This document shows, in pieces, positions 25,657 through 34,842 of a DNA stretch of 64,000 nucleotides. Each line of letters opens with the position of its first letter. Position 1 is the stretch's first letter. The notes beneath the pieces were generated by a model. That model was not told the origin of the DNA. It did no database searches and saw only the letters and a list, made by a program, of their open reading frames with translations. Source of the stretch: Prolixibacteraceae bacterium JC049 (GTDB lineage Bacteria > Bacteroidota > Bacteroidia > Bacteroidales > Prolixibacteraceae). Position numbers and translations under genes: made by a program. The DNA is taken from NCBI GenBank assembly GCA_023369685.1, contig SACZ01000002.1:248001-312000 (forward strand), read 5' to 3'.

Positions 25657-26307
25657 ATGAGTAAATACAATAGCAAAATACTGGATATTCGTTTTTTAGA
25701 TTCGCAAACGTTTATTCTTCGATTTGAACGCAATGGGCTTAAATTCCGAACAGGACAATATGTAGTGCTGGCTCCACAAAACTTTCCCGAAAGTCGGGAG
25801 TATTCCATCTACAGTTCGGAACACGATCCTTGGATTGAAGTGTTGATAAAAAAGGTAGATACGGGTTATGTATCAAAAGCCTTAAGCGAAATGCAAGTGG
25901 GAGACATGCTTCAGGTTGAAGGCCCATATGGTTTTTTCGTGCTCAACCAGGGCGAAATAGATAATCGTCATTTTCTTTTTGTAGCTACCGGCACTGGAAT
26001 ATCGCCATTTCACAGCTTCACATTAACGCATTCGTCACTCAACTATCAGCTTTTACACGGAGTACGATTCACCAACGAAGCATACGATCATGGGCATTAT
26101 CTGGAAAACAGTCATGTGATATGCACAACGCGAGATGAAAAAGGTTCTTATGCCGGACGCGTCACCGAGTATCTATCTGAAAATGATATACCGACAGATA
26201 CAATTTGCTACCTGTGTGGCAATTCTGCAATGATTAACGAAGTGTCAGATCTGCTGGAAGAGCAAGGAATTGCTCCGCAAAATATTCGTTCTGAAGTATT
26301 CTTTTAA
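25657..26307 (+). CDS. FAD-dependent ferredoxin/flavodoxin-NADP reductase-like protein, paralogue 2
   Basis: This reductase of about 216 residues is a clear paralogue of the protein at 11686. It shares SREYSIYSSEHDPW, GPYGFF, VATGTGISPFHSF, ICTTRDEKGSYAGRV and the C-terminal YLCGNSAMINEVSDLL ending EVFF. The ATG at 25657 matches the N-terminus of its paralogue. An in-frame ATG at 25639 would overlap lipA by 8 nt. It closes the run before a hairpin. Placement right after a radical-SAM gene repeats the arrangement of paralogue 1, which supports a role in supplying electrons to LipA through flavodoxin. Confidence 0.85.
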   Translation: MSKYNSKILDIRFLDSQTFILRFERNGLKFRTGQYVVLAPQNFPESREYSIYSSEHDPWIEVLIKKVDTGYVSKALSEMQVGDMLQVEGPYGFFVLNQGEIDNRHFLFVATGTGISPFHSFTLTHSSLNYQLLHGVRFTNEAYDHGHYLENSHVICTTRDEKGSYAGRVTEYLSENDIPTDTICYLCGNSAMINEVSDLLEEQGIAPQNIRSEVFF

Positions 26308-26335
26308 TTGAAGTACAAATGCTGAAAAAAAAGTA

Positions 26336-26357
26336 GAGGCGCAAAATATTGCGCCTC
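26336..26357. terminator. Terminator hairpin between the mevalonate/LipA run and the polyferredoxin gene
   Basis: A perfect 9-bp stem, GAGGCGCAA and TTGCGCCTC, encloses an AATA loop. On the minus strand it is followed by a T-rich tract, so it clearly ends the polyferredoxin unit. It also stands at the end of the plus-strand run, though without a plus-strand T tract. Confidence 0.75.
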
Positions 26358-26402
26358 CAACCATATAATTAGTTTTATTCCTTTCGTAACAAGTCTTAAT
26401 TC

Positions 26403-27923
26403 CTAGAACGGAAAGTCGTCTTCCACCGTAATTTTATTTTTCTGCTCTTGAGGTTTCTTGGCCTGCTGATGTACGTTGTGACCATCAACAAAAATTGCTT
26501 TGAATGGTACAACCGGACAGGCATATTCACATGCTCCACAACCCACACATATTTCCTGATTCACCTCTGGCAATAGAAGGTCACCATAAGGAACCATATC
26601 TACCGCTTTGGTTGGACAGTGCTCGCTACAAGCCCCACAATCCGTACCATCGGTTTCTACGATACAATTGGCTTTGATAAAATGAGCTACACCAATCTGA
26701 GTAAGCTTTTTCTGCTCCTTGGTTAGCTTTACAATGGCCTCTGTTGGACAAACTTCACCGCATCTGACACATTCGAACTCGCACAACCCACTATTGAAAT
26801 CCATGTAAGGCTGCATCATCCCAGTGAAGCCGTATTCTAAAAACGAAGGTTGCAACACACTAGTTGGACATTCGGTTACACACAATGAGCAACCTGTGCA
26901 AGTAGAGTTGAAATATTCGTGACTTTGTGATCCTGGAGGTGAAGCATGAGCTTTTCGATCCAACGGAACTAAATCTGTTTGCTTTTGCTTTGTTTTATTT
27001 ACAGCTGTAGTTAACAACACCGAACCACCAACAGCTCGTGTAATAAATTCGCGCTTATCGCTATCTACTTTAGGCTGGGCCGGTTTCTTTGCCGAATAAG
27101 TAATAGCTTGCTGCTTACATGTGCTAATGCAATTGAAACAAGCAACACAGCGTGAATAATCCACCGTCATGTTTTTACTATCGATGCATTCCCCTTTACA
27201 TTCGCGTTCACACTTTCCACACTTATTGCAATTGCTCCCTGAAATTCTAATTTTCAGAATTGAGTGTTTTGAGATGAGTCCTAGTAATGTTCCCACAGGG
27301 CAAATGGTATTGCAATACAAACGTCCCCAGCGCAATGAGAATATCACAATAATCAGCACATAAGTGAATACCCACAAAATAACGGCCCAGTGTACCTTTG
27401 CCACTTCAATGGTATATAGCGTATAATTATCGAATTGGTTAAGCAATGCAGCCATCAGGTTATTTCCCCATATCACAAACGGCTGAACCAAATAAGTGAT
27501 AGAACGACCAAAAATACTATAAGGGTCGAACCAATTTAGTAATGATGCCGATCCGCCAATAAACACAATAGTTACTGCTGCTAAAAAAGAGTAACGAACC
27601 ACATTCATACTCTTTCGGAATATGTATCGATGTTTTTTATTTACTCGTTTGCGAAAACGTGATACGACATCTTGCAAAATACCAAGAGGACATAAGATAC
27701 TACAGTAACTACGTCCGGTTACAACTGTTAGCAAAAGAAAAGCCAATAGTCCAACTGGCAACAACACCTCTTTTCTAATGCTCCACAAAATGGTAGGAAC
27801 CAACTGTAAGTCGGTAAAAAACTCAATAAATTTTTCAGGAATAACTGATCGTATATCAATAAAAATCCCCACAAAAAATAACAGCACAATAGATGCTGTT
27901 ACTCTTCGGAATATTTTCAACAT
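26403..27923 (-). CDS. Membrane-bound polyferredoxin, NapH-like 4Fe-4S protein
   Basis: This 506-residue protein has four or five membrane segments in its first 200 residues. They carry two CxxxCP motifs, CSILCPLG and CNTICPVG, as in NapH/RdxA-type proteins. A cytosolic or peripheral half then holds successive 4Fe-4S motifs: CNKCGKCERECKGEC, CVACFNCISTC, CTGCSLCVTECP, CEFECVRCGEVCP, CGACSEHCP and CVGCGACEYACP. A second hydrophobic stretch (REFITRAVGGSVLLTTAV) near 295 looks like an internal Tat-like signal, dividing the iron-sulfur domains into two groups. It probably moves electrons between the quinone pool and a partner on the far side of the membrane. It is 8 nt downstream of the DUF362 gene, in one unit. 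Confidence 0.85.
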   Translation of the reverse strand: MLKIFRRVTASIVLLFFVGIFIDIRSVIPEKFIEFFTDLQLVPTILWSIRKEVLLPVGLLAFLLLTVVTGRSYCSILCPLGILQDVVSRFRKRVNKKHRYIFRKSMNVVRYSFLAAVTIVFIGGSASLLNWFDPYSIFGRSITYLVQPFVIWGNNLMAALLNQFDNYTLYTIEVAKVHWAVILWVFTYVLIIVIFSLRWGRLYCNTICPVGTLLGLISKHSILKIRISGSNCNKCGKCERECKGECIDSKNMTVDYSRCVACFNCISTCKQQAITYSAKKPAQPKVDSDKREFITRAVGGSVLLTTAVNKTKQKQTDLVPLDRKAHASPPGSQSHEYFNSTCTGCSLCVTECPTSVLQPSFLEYGFTGMMQPYMDFNSGLCEFECVRCGEVCPTEAIVKLTKEQKKLTQIGVAHFIKANCIVETDGTDCGACSEHCPTKAVDMVPYGDLLLPEVNQEICVGCGACEYACPVVPFKAIFVDGHNVHQQAKKPQEQKNKITVEDDFPF

Positions 27924-27931
27924 ATCTGAAT

Positions 27932-28846
27932 TTAGATTTTAATTCTATGAATATTTAGTTCGTTAAGGTTCATATTTCCAAAGCCCATATCGTGTGCTTT
28001 TTTGATATGTCCAATTTTTGCCGGATCCTTTTTCAAGAATTTAACTGAAGCCGCATCAACTGCTACAATATCTTTCGAAATAAGCTGTGCTCCCATGTCC
28101 AACACATCGTCAGTAGAAACTCCTACAGGTCCATTCTGAGTCATTGCACGGTACGCATCCACCACATTCAAATCTGGCTTGCGATAATACAAAAAGTCAG
28201 CAATACACTGGTGCAAGTCGTTTTTGTGGTAATATCCACGATCCCAAACTACTCCCATCAGGTTTTTCATTGCCAAAGAAACTCTGGTAGAACTATGATG
28301 TTTCAATACAGGTACATTGATAAATACATCGGCTTCCATTAGCAATTCATGCACCTTCGTATCCTTAAGCTTTAACCCTTTCTCAATGGATACCTTTTTG
28401 TAATAACTCTCGCTATTTCCGGGAACCAATTTTGCTCCAGCGTCTTTAGCAGCTTTCTCAATCCCACTGTTGGTATAACACAACTGCCATTTGTGACAAG
28501 TATGATCGAAAACATACACTTCTTTGGCACCAGCTTTAAAACAATGCTCGATAATTCGCTTTACCAAGTCGGGATTGGTATTGGCAGCAAATTCTGGAGT
28601 TTTATTCCAGCCAATATTGGGTTTCACCAATACCTTCTGCCCTTTTTTTACGAAGTTTTTCATTCCTCCCAGTGCTGCAATTCCTTGATCAAACATCTGG
28701 TCTGGTGTTCCGCCTTTTACAGCAACTAAATCTATCGGACGATTGACTTCATCAGCCATCAAAGGTGCTACATCACCTACTGTAACAACAGCTCCAGCTA
28801 CCAGACCTGCCTGTACACTTTTGTTGATAAATTCTCTTCTCTTCAT
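27932..28846 (-). CDS. DUF362 domain protein with Tat-like signal
   Basis: The ATG at 28846 gives MKRREFINKSVQAGLVAGAVVTVG, a twin-arginine type signal. A frame extension to 28885 would bury this signal and is rejected. The mature part of about 280 residues is a DUF362 domain with VLVKPNIGWNKTPEFAANTNPDLV near 70-95 and FINVPVLKHHSSTRVSLAMKNLMGVVWD near 175-202. Its biochemical function is unknown. Tat export suggests a folded cofactor-bearing protein in the periplasm. It is encoded with a polyferredoxin, which suggests a redox partner. The pair recurs in Bacteroidales, to my knowledge without an assigned reaction. Confidence 0.8.
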   Translation of the reverse strand: MKRREFINKSVQAGLVAGAVVTVGDVAPLMADEVNRPIDLVAVKGGTPDQMFDQGIAALGGMKNFVKKGQKVLVKPNIGWNKTPEFAANTNPDLVKRIIEHCFKAGAKEVYVFDHTCHKWQLCYTNSGIEKAAKDAGAKLVPGNSESYYKKVSIEKGLKLKDTKVHELLMEADVFINVPVLKHHSSTRVSLAMKNLMGVVWDRGYYHKNDLHQCIADFLYYRKPDLNVVDAYRAMTQNGPVGVSTDDVLDMGAQLISKDIVAVDAASVKFLKKDPAKIGHIKKAHDMGFGNMNLNELNIHRIKI

Positions 28847-28973
28847 AACGGGAGGATTAATTTGTTTGCTTCTTCCAAGTATCAAAGGTACGAAATAGCC
28901 ATCGAGAAAGTTTGCATTCGCTCCTTAATCATCACAAAATCAACAAATTTTAGAACAATTTCAAATTATAACA

Positions 28974-29816
28974 TCACATTAACACACCAGTAACAATGCG
29001 TGCTTTCCCATTTAAATCGTTAATAATTTGACAATTTTTAAAACCGATTTCTTCTAACAATAGTTTGGTTTCTAATCCAAACACTTCGTTTATTTCGAAA
29101 TAAATTTTACCATTTAAATTCAAATATTTTGCGGCAAACAAAGCTATTTCTCTATAAAACAACAGCGGATCATCTTCTTCTACAAACAGTGCTAAATGGG
29201 GCTCAAAATCCAAAACATTGTCACGCATCTGCTCTTTTTCAGAAATACGTATATATGGTGGATTAGAAACAATTACATCGAATTGAGAAAAATTTTCCTC
29301 TCGCCACTTCAAAATATCTTGTAACTGAAATTCAACATTTACATTATTTAGTTTTGCATTTTCTGTGGCCACACCAAGTGCTCCCTCCGACACATCGAAT
29401 GCATGCACCTTTGCCTTGGGCAAATTCTTAGCCAACGAAATAGCAATACATCCACTTCCGGTACCGACATCAAGTAACTGCAAATCTTTATTACTATTTT
29501 CTCTTATAATCAGATCGACCAATTCCTCTGTTTCTTGTCGTGGAATCAGTACATTCTTGTTCACTTTAAATTTTAAATCGAAGAATTCGGTTTCTCCGAT
29601 GATGTACTGAAGAGGTTCCGATTTCTCCAATCGGTTAACCCAATCAATAAATTTAATGCGAAGTTCCTCCGAAATAGTTTCATTTCGGTTTATAATAAAC
29701 TGACTATAATCCCAACCGGTTAATGCCTCAATTACAATCCGAAACATTGATTCAATCTCTCTTTCGGAATAGATGCTATTTAACTGTTCGTGAATGATTC
29801 GACGGCAATCCTTCAT
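28974..29816 (-). CDS. prmC: Peptide chain release factor N5-glutamine methyltransferase
   Basis: This 280-residue enzyme methylates the glutamine of the GGQ motif in RF1 and RF2. It has the N-terminal helical domain (about 1-75) and IPRQETEELVDLI (about 91-103). SAM motif I is LLDVGTGSGCIAISLAK (about 114-130), and the catalytic NPPY is at 185-188. The length is normal. It is divergent from ribD with a 16-41-nt gap, depending on the ribD start, so the two promoters overlap. Confidence 0.94.
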   Translation of the reverse strand: MKDCRRIIHEQLNSIYSEREIESMFRIVIEALTGWDYSQFIINRNETISEELRIKFIDWVNRLEKSEPLQYIIGETEFFDLKFKVNKNVLIPRQETEELVDLIIRENSNKDLQLLDVGTGSGCIAISLAKNLPKAKVHAFDVSEGALGVATENAKLNNVNVEFQLQDILKWREENFSQFDVIVSNPPYIRISEKEQMRDNVLDFEPHLALFVEEDDPLLFYREIALFAAKYLNLNGKIYFEINEVFGLETKLLLEEIGFKNCQIINDLNGKARIVTGVLM

Positions 29817-29832
29817 TTTTTCGTATTTTTAG

Positions 29833-29840
29833 CAAAGATA
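29833..29840 (-). promoter_or_regulatory. Promoter -7 element for prmC
   Basis: On the minus strand this reads TATCTTTG, an exact TAnnTTTG match, 17 nt before the prmC start. TTG triplets lie about 23 nt further up, within the 5' end of ribD. Confidence 0.6.
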
Positions 29841-29857
29841 TGGAGGATTTCAGATTT

Positions 29858-30901
29858 ATGAAGCAACAAGAACAATATATGCAACGATGCCTTGATTTGG
29901 CACGCTTAGGTAGAGGTCGTGTAGCACCTAATCCGATGGTTGGAAGTGTAATAGTGCACAACAACAAGATTATTGGAGAAGGATATCACCAAAAATATGG
30001 CGAGCCACATGCCGAAGTCAACGCCATTGCTTCTGTTTCTGACGAATCGTTACTTCCAGAGTCTACTTTGTATGTCAACCTAGAACCTTGTGCTCATTAC
30101 GGCAAAACACCTCCTTGCAGCTTACTTATCATCGAAAAGGGAATTAAGCATGTGGTGATTGGCACTGTCGATCCTTTTGCCAAAGTAGCGGGAAAGGGAA
30201 TTGAGATGATGGAAAAAGCAGGTATAAAGGTTGAAATAAACGTATTAAAAGATGAATGCTGGAAATTGAATCGTCGATTCTTTACTTTCCATCAACAAAA
30301 GCGTCCATTTGTAATTTTAAAATGGGCACAAACTCCCGATGGATATATCGATATCGACCGCAGTGCAGAAGATTTTGGTCAGCCAACCTGGATTACCAAT
30401 GAGCTGGCAAGAACTTCGGTTCACCGTTTGAGAGCTGAAGAAGCAGCTATTATGATTGGAACAAAGACAGCTCAAAAAGATAATCCTTCGCTTTCGGTGC
30501 GAGATTGGCAGGGAGCACACCCATTGCGCATTGTGCTCGATAGAGAAATGAAGTTGCGTAGCAGCCTTCATGTGTTCGATCAAACCATTCCAACTCTTGT
30601 TTTTACCCAAGAGACCGTTCCATCGAAAAAAAATCTGGAATATGTATCCATTAATTTCGCCAATAATATTCTGTCACAAGTATTGAGTGAGTTGTACCAG
30701 CGAAATATTCAATCAGTTATTGTCGAAGGAGGTAGTAGGTTGTTAGAGAATTTCATTACTCAAAACCTATGGGATGAAGCTCGCGTATATATTGGGCATC
30801 GCTTCTTCCACAAAGGAATTAAGGCTCCTGAGTTTACAGGGCAACTTTCATCGTTTGAAGAGTTTGACGAAAGCCGCCTTTGTACGTATCGTAATATCTA
30901 A
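29858..30901 (+). CDS. ribD: Bifunctional riboflavin biosynthesis deaminase/reductase
   Basis: This protein of about 347 residues carries out deamination and then reduction of the pyrimidine intermediate in riboflavin synthesis. The deaminase zinc site is PHAEVNAI with PCAHYGKTPPC. The C-terminal reductase domain begins near 150 with FVILKWAQTPDGYI, and continues with LRAEEAAIMIGTKTAQKDNPSL and VIVEGGSRLLENFI. The ATG at 29858 is preferred because it places YMQRCLDLA at the usual distance. An ATG at 29840 lies on the prmC promoter. With ribF it shows flavin synthesis is dispersed, and no FMN riboswitch is seen. Its stop abuts the stop of the convergent lipoprotein gene with no base between. 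Confidence 0.93.
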   Translation: MKQQEQYMQRCLDLARLGRGRVAPNPMVGSVIVHNNKIIGEGYHQKYGEPHAEVNAIASVSDESLLPESTLYVNLEPCAHYGKTPPCSLLIIEKGIKHVVIGTVDPFAKVAGKGIEMMEKAGIKVEINVLKDECWKLNRRFFTFHQQKRPFVILKWAQTPDGYIDIDRSAEDFGQPTWITNELARTSVHRLRAEEAAIMIGTKTAQKDNPSLSVRDWQGAHPLRIVLDREMKLRSSLHVFDQTIPTLVFTQETVPSKKNLEYVSINFANNILSQVLSELYQRNIQSVIVEGGSRLLENFITQNLWDEARVYIGHRFFHKGIKAPEFTGQLSSFEEFDESRLCTYRNI

Positions 30902-31312
30902 TTATGGGAATGAATGTCGCTTGTAATCCAATATCTGGATCTTTAATTCAGTTTCCACAAAACGGAAATAGAAATACAGTTGTTTGTTGACTTCATAACC
31001 ATAATCTTTTCCCGGCTGTATGTCTAAGGTATGAGCAAATAAAGAAACAGTACCCGATTGCATCGCTCTATAATTCCACGCCTGAATATAGCGTTCGTTC
31101 CAACTAATATAGTATTCGTTTGACTGCTCCAGTACCGGACTATTTTTAAGAGCATACCATGAGTCAAACTCCGAATCAAATGAGATCAACTCGTATTCAG
31201 TACTGTCTTTTTGCTCTTCCTGGGGCTCTATCGTTTTTAGTTTAGGACTCTTATGCTGAACTGCACAGGCACCCAAAACTAACACCATGATTATAAATAA
31301 TATTCCCCTCAT
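30902..31312 (-). CDS. Small lipoprotein, DUF6146-like
   Basis: This 136-residue protein has a signal peptide ending in LVLGAC, with Cys15 as the likely lipidation site. The mature part contains YELISFDSEFDSWYALKN, the aromatic-rich NEYYISWNERYIQAWNYRAM and the late GKDYGYEVNKQLYFYFRFVE. I recognise this pattern as the Bacteroidota DUF6146 family, from memory. Its function is unknown. It ends tail to tail against ribD. Confidence 0.7.
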   Translation of the reverse strand: MRGILFIIMVLVLGACAVQHKSPKLKTIEPQEEQKDSTEYELISFDSEFDSWYALKNSPVLEQSNEYYISWNERYIQAWNYRAMQSGTVSLFAHTLDIQPGKDYGYEVNKQLYFYFRFVETELKIQILDYKRHSFP

Positions 31313-31501
31313 ATCTATTTCAGTTTTAATTACACAACAGTATTATTTCATACGAAAATTGTGCCATATTGGTTCAATAAAAATCACTTAACTTTTTCAC
31401 AACAATTCTTCTCGTCTTAGAAAGTCAGTACCTAATTTGTAAAAACGAAGTTCAATTCTTCTTCTTTTTTTTAACTTTATTCTCGACAAAACGACAATAA
31501 A

Positions 31502-32986
31502 ATGCCTTTTCTCTCTCTTGCATCCATATGGCTTGACTTATTGAACCACCTACCTACAATACTAACCAGTGGTTATGTGATTACTATGATTTTTATTTCT
31601 GTTACAGTAATCATGGAAAACAGAAGTCCGCATAGAGCTATCTCGTGGATTGTGGTTTTAGCACTTATTCCTGTGGGAGGTGTAATTCTTTACCTTTTCT
31701 TCGGCCAGACTTATCGGAAACAGAAGATATTTTCTCGAAAAGGGCTAAAAAATGGATTAGAACATTTGAATAAACTTGCCAAACAACAACTGGTAATGGT
31801 TAAAAAAATGTCGTTTAATAACGAACGATCCATAAAAGGGAAGAAGCATTTAATGAAGCTGCTATTGAACAATAGCTCTGCTCTTATTACCGATAATAAT
31901 CAAGTAAAACTACTCCATAATGGCGACCAAACGTTTGCTCATATTATTCAGGCATTGGAGCAAGCCAGACACCATATTCATTTGGAATACTACATCATTG
32001 AGGATGATAAAATTGGTAAAATCATAAAGAACTTATTAATTACCAAAGCCATACAAGGCGTTCAGGTTCGTGTGATTTTCGATGATGTGGGAAGCTGGGG
32101 AATATCGAAACGTTTCAAAAAGGAGCTAAAGCAAAATGGAGTTGAAATCAGGGCTTTTATGCCTGTTAGTTTTCCTTGGTTTACTTCTCGTGTTAATTAC
32201 CGAAATCACCGAAAAATTATTGTTGTTGATGGACAAATTGGCTTCTTAGGTGGATTAAATATTGCTGACAGGTACATTGATGGAATTCCAGGGATTGGCT
32301 CTTGGCGAGATACTCACGTTCAGATAAAAGGCGATGCAGTTGCCACCATACAAATGCAATTTATTTCGCACTGGTATTTCTGTTCCGAACAGTTGCTTCC
32401 TCTGGATGAATACATTATCGACAATCCTCCATCACAAGGTGTTGTTACTCAAATTTCAGCCAGTGGACCAGATTCCGACTGGGAAAGCATATCTCAAGCT
32501 TATTTTACTGCTATTTCAACAGCAAACCGAAGTGTTTTTATTGCTACTCCCTATTTTATGCCTACCGCTGATATTCTTACAGCCATAAAAACGGCAGCAA
32601 TGAAAGGTGTAGATATCCGACTTCTAATTCCTGAAAAATCGGATACTGTAATTCCAAAATGGTGTACCGAATCCTACATCGAAGAACTACTGGAAGCCGG
32701 AGTACGGGTTTTTCGATTTAAAAACGGTTTTTACCATAGCAAATTAATGATGGTAGATGGCGTATGGTCATCGGTAGGAACAGCCAATATGGATTTTAGA
32801 AGTTTAGAAACCAACTTCGAAATCAACGCCTTTTTCTACAACAGAGCCATCTATAAAGAATTAGCTTCCAGATTTATTCAAGACCTATCAAGAAGCGTAG
32901 AAATAGAAATTAAGCAGTGGCAAAAGCGACCACTACTTAAAAAATTAAAAGCTTCTTTTGCACGACTATTTAGTCCGCTTATGTAA
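31502..32986 (+). CDS. cls: Cardiolipin synthase, phospholipase D type
   Basis: This 494-residue membrane enzyme joins two phosphatidylglycerols to make cardiolipin. Two membrane segments lie in the first 70 residues. The first HKD motif is in NYRNHRKIIVVDGQIGFLGG (His236, Lys238, Asp243) and the second in FYHSKLMMVDGVWSSVGTAN near 415. Length and architecture match ClsA. The neighbouring genes are unrelated and convergent. Confidence 0.94.
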   Translation: MPFLSLASIWLDLLNHLPTILTSGYVITMIFISVTVIMENRSPHRAISWIVVLALIPVGGVILYLFFGQTYRKQKIFSRKGLKNGLEHLNKLAKQQLVMVKKMSFNNERSIKGKKHLMKLLLNNSSALITDNNQVKLLHNGDQTFAHIIQALEQARHHIHLEYYIIEDDKIGKIIKNLLITKAIQGVQVRVIFDDVGSWGISKRFKKELKQNGVEIRAFMPVSFPWFTSRVNYRNHRKIIVVDGQIGFLGGLNIADRYIDGIPGIGSWRDTHVQIKGDAVATIQMQFISHWYFCSEQLLPLDEYIIDNPPSQGVVTQISASGPDSDWESISQAYFTAISTANRSVFIATPYFMPTADILTAIKTAAMKGVDIRLLIPEKSDTVIPKWCTESYIEELLEAGVRVFRFKNGFYHSKLMMVDGVWSSVGTANMDFRSLETNFEINAFFYNRAIYKELASRFIQDLSRSVEIEIKQWQKRPLLKKLKASFARLFSPLM

Positions 32987-33007
32987 TAACCTGATTTCGA
33001 TTTTAAT

Positions 33008-33973
33008 CTAGCTAGTTGGAAACTTCGATTTAAAAGGAAGTTTTTCCAGATTCAAGTTTCCTCCGGTTAGAATAATACCAACTTTTTTCCCAGCAAAAAT
33101 TGCTTCATTTTCCAGTACTGCTGCCAAAGGCACAGCAGAAGAAGGTTCAATAATAATATTCATACGCTCCCAGATCATACGCATTGCATCAACAATACTC
33201 TCTTCAGAAACAGTCATTATATCGTCTACCTTTTCTTTTATTATTTCGAAGTTAATCTCCCCCACAGACGTTAATAAACCATCGGCAATGGTTTGAGGAT
33301 TTACTGAAGGGTAAAGTACCCCGTCTTTAAACGAACGATAAGCATCATCAGCATTTTTCGGTTCTGCAGCAATCACTTTTGTTTTTGGCGAAATTGCTTT
33401 TACCGACAAAGCAGTTCCGGCTAATAATCCGCCGCCGCCAACAGGAGTCATCACGATATCGAGATTAGAAACCTCTTCCAGAAATTCTTTAGCACATGTT
33501 CCCTGGCCAGCAATTACATTAAAGTTATTATAGGGATGAATAACCGTAGCGTCTTCCTGGTCAACAACAATCTGTAGTGTATCTTCTCTATCTTTCAGGG
33601 TAGGCTCACAAATCATAATTCTACCACCAAATTCAGAAATTGCTTCCTTCTTGATAGTTGGAGCATTGATGGGAACAACAATAGTAGACGGTACATTATT
33701 CAGTTTGGCTGCTAATGCTAAAGCAGCTCCATGATTACCTGAAGAATGAGTGGCAACACCTTTCTGCTTTTCCTCTTCGGTTAGTTGCATGACGGCATTA
33801 CTTGCTCCTCGGAATTTGAAAGCGCCTACTCGCTGAAAATTTTCACATTTAAAATACAATTCAGCCTTCGTTTTCTTGTTCAATGCAGAACAAGTAAACA
33901 CTGGTGTTTTATGTATTACTGACCGAATCCGCTCATGTGCAGCTTCAACATCAATGTATTCTGGAATTTTCAT
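33008..33973 (-). CDS. PLP-dependent threonine/serine dehydratase (or serine racemase)
   Basis: This 321-residue fold-type II PLP enzyme binds PLP through Lys53 in GAFKFRGASNAV. It has the substrate loop SSGNHGAALALA and the phosphate-binding PVGGGGLLAG. The late GIILTGGNLNLEKL also fits the family. It is the short catabolic type without an ACT regulatory domain. Members deaminate threonine or serine, and some racemise serine. The two activities cannot be told apart by eye. It is a single gene between cls and a regulatory-domain protein. Confidence 0.88.
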   Translation of the reverse strand: MKIPEYIDVEAAHERIRSVIHKTPVFTCSALNKKTKAELYFKCENFQRVGAFKFRGASNAVMQLTEEEKQKGVATHSSGNHGAALALAAKLNNVPSTIVVPINAPTIKKEAISEFGGRIMICEPTLKDREDTLQIVVDQEDATVIHPYNNFNVIAGQGTCAKEFLEEVSNLDIVMTPVGGGGLLAGTALSVKAISPKTKVIAAEPKNADDAYRSFKDGVLYPSVNPQTIADGLLTSVGEINFEIIKEKVDDIMTVSEESIVDAMRMIWERMNIIIEPSSAVPLAAVLENEAIFAGKKVGIILTGGNLNLEKLPFKSKFPTS

Positions 33974-34077
33974 ATATAGTTCTACTTTTATAAAAGGTTG
34001 TTTTTCAAAGAAATCACACCAAATATAAAAAACTAAATCAGAAAAAAAATTGACCTGTATTATTTTTTGATAAGTGG

Positions 34078-34842
34078 TTATTTTGTACCCTTTTGCAACA
34101 AATATTGCTTATAAACCTGCCCAATTCTGTTTTTAATCGTGAGTTCGGTATAAGTAGAATCTAAACTAAAATATGGATTACAAAACATTACAAATCGTTC
34201 GATTTCGGTGCTTGGTAAACCTGTAATTTCTGTAATGACTTCATCGTTGTAAAATTCCCGAAGAGCTTCCCAGTTTTTTTGTTGCTCCATAGCTGCACGC
34301 ACCTTGCGTTTGCTGCGCTCTTTTCGACTTAAGTAATAATGAGCAGTACTCAGTGGATTTACCAGATAATTCCACACTTTCGGCTTTGAATCAAATGCAT
34401 CTCCTCTCAATGGCACAGGCACTGTAGATGCTTTTCCTTGAGGTAATCGAAGATCCATTCTGCGTTCTCCTTCTACCACCACTTCATCCACTCCATAGCT
34501 AGTCTTAAACATAGGAATCACAATAGTTGTATCGGTTGTTGCACTACTTCCTTTGTGCTTGAAATAACTGTTGGCAAACCCCATTGCCGAGACCTTAATA
34601 CTATCTTGCTCAGGTAATCGGATTTCAAAAAAACCATTCTCATCAGCAACAGTTCCCACTTCTAAACGAGGAATAATAACATATGCAAAGGGTACTGGTT
34701 GTGTATTTTCGCCATCAATAACTTGTCCCGAAATTTTAACTGCACTTTTTTCCTGAGCCCATCCCAACGACATGCTCAACAATAAGATTATCCATCCAAT
34801 ACCAATTCGTAAAATCATTCTTTTGCGGTTAATGCTTTTCAC
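34078..34842 (-). CDS. Secreted protein with carboxypeptidase-like regulatory domain
   Basis: This 254-residue protein has a signal peptide (hydrophobic RIGIGWIILLLSMSLGWAQ). A CarboxypepD_reg-like beta sandwich follows (about 33-125), with KISGQVIDGENTQPVPFAYVII, VADENGFFEI and KVSAMGFANSYFKHKG. The C-terminal half is helical and charged (RKERSKRKVRAAMEQQKN) and resembles no family I know. There is no beta-barrel, so it is not a TonB receptor. Such proteins are common in Bacteroidales, with unknown function. Confidence 0.75.
   Translation of the reverse strand: MKSINRKRMILRIGIGWIILLLSMSLGWAQEKSAVKISGQVIDGENTQPVPFAYVIIPRLEVGTVADENGFFEIRLPEQDSIKVSAMGFANSYFKHKGSSATTDTTIVIPMFKTSYGVDEVVVEGERRMDLRLPQGKASTVPVPLRGDAFDSKPKVWNYLVNPLSTAHYYLSRKERSKRKVRAAMEQQKNWEALREFYNDEVITEITGLPSTEIERFVMFCNPYFSLDSTYTELTIKNRIGQVYKQYLLQKGTK

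Noticed and set aside
25203-25808. Minus-strand open frame of about 200 codons opposite lipA and the second FNR-like gene
   Set aside because: Both genes it covers have intact family motifs; the antisense protein resembles nothing and has a cysteine- and phenylalanine-rich composition typical of antisense frames.
29817-29857. FMN riboswitch before ribD (and before ribF)
   Set aside because: The gap is too short and no RFN element motifs are visible in either leader.
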